Shown here piece after piece: positions 62,453 to 64,000 of a DNA stretch of 64,000 nucleotides; the first letter of the stretch is position 1, and each line of letters begins with the position of its first letter. The position numbers and the translations under genes are program-made. The notes beneath the pieces were generated by a model, which saw only the letters and a list, made by a program, of their open reading frames with translations, did no database searches and was not told the origin of the DNA. The DNA is taken from contig CBDCVJ010000087.1 of NCBI GenBank assembly GCA_965222975.1, positions 62,001-126,000 on the forward strand. The letters run 5' to 3'. Source of the stretch: UBA6168 sp965222975. Its GTDB lineage: Bacteria > Bacteroidota > Bacteroidia > Chitinophagales > Saprospiraceae.

Positions 62453-62910
62453 CCGATTTTATAAATCCGAATAAATGATTTTATTAAAAATCAAGCGAAT
62501 TTTTAAATCACTCTTGCCGGGTATTTTCTTATTTGGGAAATAAATCATCTTTAATGAAAGCGCATAAATTTTCTTTGTCTATTAGTATTGCACTTTTTTT
62601 CATTTTCATATTTTCTCTAATTATGAGTTATATGAGTTACACTGGCATAATCGCTACTATTAAATTGTTGTAGTATTATCTCCTTTCTAATTTAATTCAT
62701 CATTACTCATTTATCAATATTTATAATGGGTATTCATAAATAAGGAATCCTATTGCGTTTCCTCCCCCCAACCCCCTCCAAAGGGGGAGATAAAACCTGC
62801 TAAAATCTATAGTTGCAGCCGAATGGTTAAATAAGAGAACGGATCTATCTCCCCCTTTGGAGGGGGTTGGGGGGAGGAAACATCAAGGAGCATTAAATTT
62901 ATGGTCATCT
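62453..62910. other. Intergenic region with a GC-rich inverted repeat
   Basis: A 458-bp gap between the convergent RraA-like and GntR genes. Only the repeat at 62758-62880 is recognisable; the rest is AT-rich without coding potential. Confidence 0.6.
62758..62880. repeat. Inverted repeat with 35-bp perfect arms (CCCCCTCCAAAGGGGG type)
   Basis: Arms 62758-62792 and 62846-62880 are exact complements, 53 nt apart. Each arm carries its own CCCCCTCCAAAGGGGG palindrome. The sequence type is known from many Bacteroidetes and cyanobacterial genomes as a dispersed repeat. Confidence 0.8.
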
Positions 62911-63636
62911 TTATTGAAGAGCATTGATCAATCTTTGCTTAATTCGGGAAATATGATTTCGCATGGCCAGGCGGGCAGCCTCCTGATCTTGCAATTCGAT
63001 AGCATCCAATATTCTTTGATGTTCCTCCAATACATTTTTATTTCGGTTTGGGGAAATATTATTTTTGACACTTTCCCTGGATAGGTTTTGGCAAACCGCC
63101 ATTGTTTTTTTTAAACCAATATGGATGTCTTCCAATAACTGGACAAAAATTTCATTATTAGTCGCCTGAGCTATCCTTAGGTGAAAGTCATAATCTGGTT
63201 GGATGGAAAGCTTGCCCGCTTCAAAGTCTTTTGTCATGGCTTGTTGTGCCTCTTTTATAAATAGCAATTGTGCATCAGATCTTCTCATTGCTGCCAAGGA
63301 AGCTGCTTCTCCTTCCAGAGCGATTCTTACTTCATGGCTTTGCAAAATAGTGGCAATGTCGTTTGCAGATGCAAAGCGACTCAAGTCTTTTAATGGGCTA
63401 TGAAGGACAAATGTTCCGACCCCTTGTTTTGTGGTAACCAGTTCATCTTTCTGAAGCTTCAATATCGCCTCGCGCACGATCGGCCTCGACACCTCGAATG
63501 ATTTACAAAGTTCATTTTCTGAAGGTAGCTTATCCCCTTCTTTAAGCATGCCAGAAATGATCCAATCAAGGATTTGTTCATAAAGTTGGTTGGCCAGTTT
63601 TTTTGTTTGTTTGGGCTTGATATTTAAATTGATCAT
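62911..63636 (-). CDS. FadR-subfamily GntR transcriptional regulator
   Basis: A 241-aa regulator. N-terminal winged helix: 'LYEQILDWIISGMLKEGDKL', 'PSENELCKSFEVSRPIVREA', 'LKLQKDELVTTKQGVGTFV'. C-terminal FCD ligand domain with the metal-binding pattern Asp/His: 'DYDFHLRIAQATNN' and 'EEHQRILDAIELQDQEAAR' plus 'MRNHISRI'. FCD-type regulators answer to organic or sugar acids and in alginate/uronate loci usually repress until 2-keto-3-deoxy-gluconate appears. Convergent to the RraA-like gene. Own promoter candidate: -7 TATTTTTG at 63678-63685 (minus strand). Confidence 0.9.
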   Translation of the reverse strand: MINLNIKPKQTKKLANQLYEQILDWIISGMLKEGDKLPSENELCKSFEVSRPIVREAILKLQKDELVTTKQGVGTFVLHSPLKDLSRFASANDIATILQSHEVRIALEGEAASLAAMRRSDAQLLFIKEAQQAMTKDFEAGKLSIQPDYDFHLRIAQATNNEIFVQLLEDIHIGLKKTMAVCQNLSRESVKNNISPNRNKNVLEEHQRILDAIELQDQEAARLAMRNHISRIKQRLINALQ

Positions 63637-63677
63637 TTATGCTAAATTAACTCATCCTTAATTAGTGAGGAAATATT

Positions 63678-63685
63678 CAAAAATA
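63678..63685 (-). promoter_or_regulatory. Candidate -7 element of the GntR gene
   Basis: Minus-strand TATTTTTG matches TAnnTTTG, 42 bp before the start codon at 63636. No -33 box at the proper spacing. Confidence 0.35.
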
Positions 63686-63913
63686 AATATACTGTTCCAA
63701 AAATTACATCGGTTAAAACAGCTTCTAAGTCAAATAATTAGAAAATTTGTACTTCACCACGGTAATGAATGGATAGGCACGAGATATTGACAAGTTAGTG
63801 GGGTGTTGAACAAAATAATCGTATGACCAATTTAAGGTTTCATAAAATAAAGAAAACGGCAACTGGAATTAACTCGGTTATCGTTTGGTTTTATTGACCA
63901 CTACAGGGTTTTC

Positions 63914-64000
63914 TTATAAAAATTTTTCCTTCAAGTATGGGGCAATCCAATGTGCTTTTTTGGCCAAACCTCCGAGCGGCGGGGTTATTTTACCCCGCAC
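63914..64000 (-). CDS. Possible C-terminal end of a gene cut by the window edge
   Basis: On the minus strand the frame is open from the window edge to a TAA at 63914-63916 and reads 'VRGKITPPLGGLAKKAHWIA' then 'PYLKEKFL'. Proline/glycine spacing and a basic, helical end look protein-like, but 29 codons are too few to assign. The same bases hold a GCGGGGT...ACCCCGC hairpin (63979-63998). The remaining stretch 63637-63913 shows only the GntR promoter candidate. Confidence 0.3.
   Translation of the reverse strand: MRGKITPPLGGLAKKAHWIAPYLKEKFL

Overview
The window looks like a chromosomal segment of a Bacteroidetes bacterium with a type IX secretion system (T9SS), plausibly a Saprospiria/Cytophagia-like environmental lineage. 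Supporting signs are six secreted proteins ending in T9SS sorting domains (five type A with a 'YPNP/FPNP' motif, one type B 'FSPNNDGINDAF'), lipoproteins and small outer-membrane barrels typical of the phylum, DUF4783 and DUF4292 proteins, several promoters of the Bacteroidetes form TTTG-N20-TAnnTTTG, and an AT-rich base composition with few Shine-Dalgarno sequences. No rRNA, tRNA, CRISPR array, prophage or insertion sequence was recognised.

Layout. 1-3.2 kb: threonine operon (3' part of thrA, thrB, thrC). Two parS-like ParB sites follow, one inside thrC and one perfect 16-mer just after it, which suggests an origin-proximal location. 3.4-21.2 kb: EamA exporter, gpmI, a small DUF4783 protein, an MsbA-like ABC exporter, a T9SS-secreted PQQ-type sugar dehydrogenase, small barrels, a LolA-like protein, divergent fadD/FadL-type genes for long-chain fatty acids, and a membrane pyrophosphatase. 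21.5-25.1 kb: hemW and a T9SS type-B secreted protein, together broken by five single-base insertions. 25.1-28.6 kb: hflX, an EnvC-like protein with a degenerate LytM domain, a DUF4292 lipoprotein. 28.8-39.4 kb: an all-minus-strand series with an unknown two-gene module, ftcD, an ABC-ATPase/TOPRIM pair resembling anti-phage systems, two unknown proteins, a BNR-type T9SS protein and a zinc metalloprotease lipoprotein. 39.5-55 kb: T9SS cargo, a methyltransferase and a DinB-fold gene in cassette-like surroundings, a PhoD-like phosphatase, an M4 metalloprotease, a Cys-rich secreted protein, uvrA, and a frameshifted CotH-type protein.

55-63.6 kb: a polysaccharide-degradation locus, probably for alginate. 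A PL6 lyase lipoprotein (one frameshift) and a heparinase II/III-type (PL17-like) lyase are followed without a real gap by an ECF sigma factor, an anti-sigma-like membrane protein and a Spy/CpxP-like periplasmic protein. Facing them are an RraA-fold aldolase gene with a palindromic operator candidate and a FadR-type GntR regulator. No SusC/SusD pair lies in the window.

The most unusual non-coding feature is the number of long, often perfect inverted repeats between genes (arms up to 38 bp). Some are ordinary bidirectional terminators; others are REP/MITE-like or are built from degenerate 7-9-base direct repeats.
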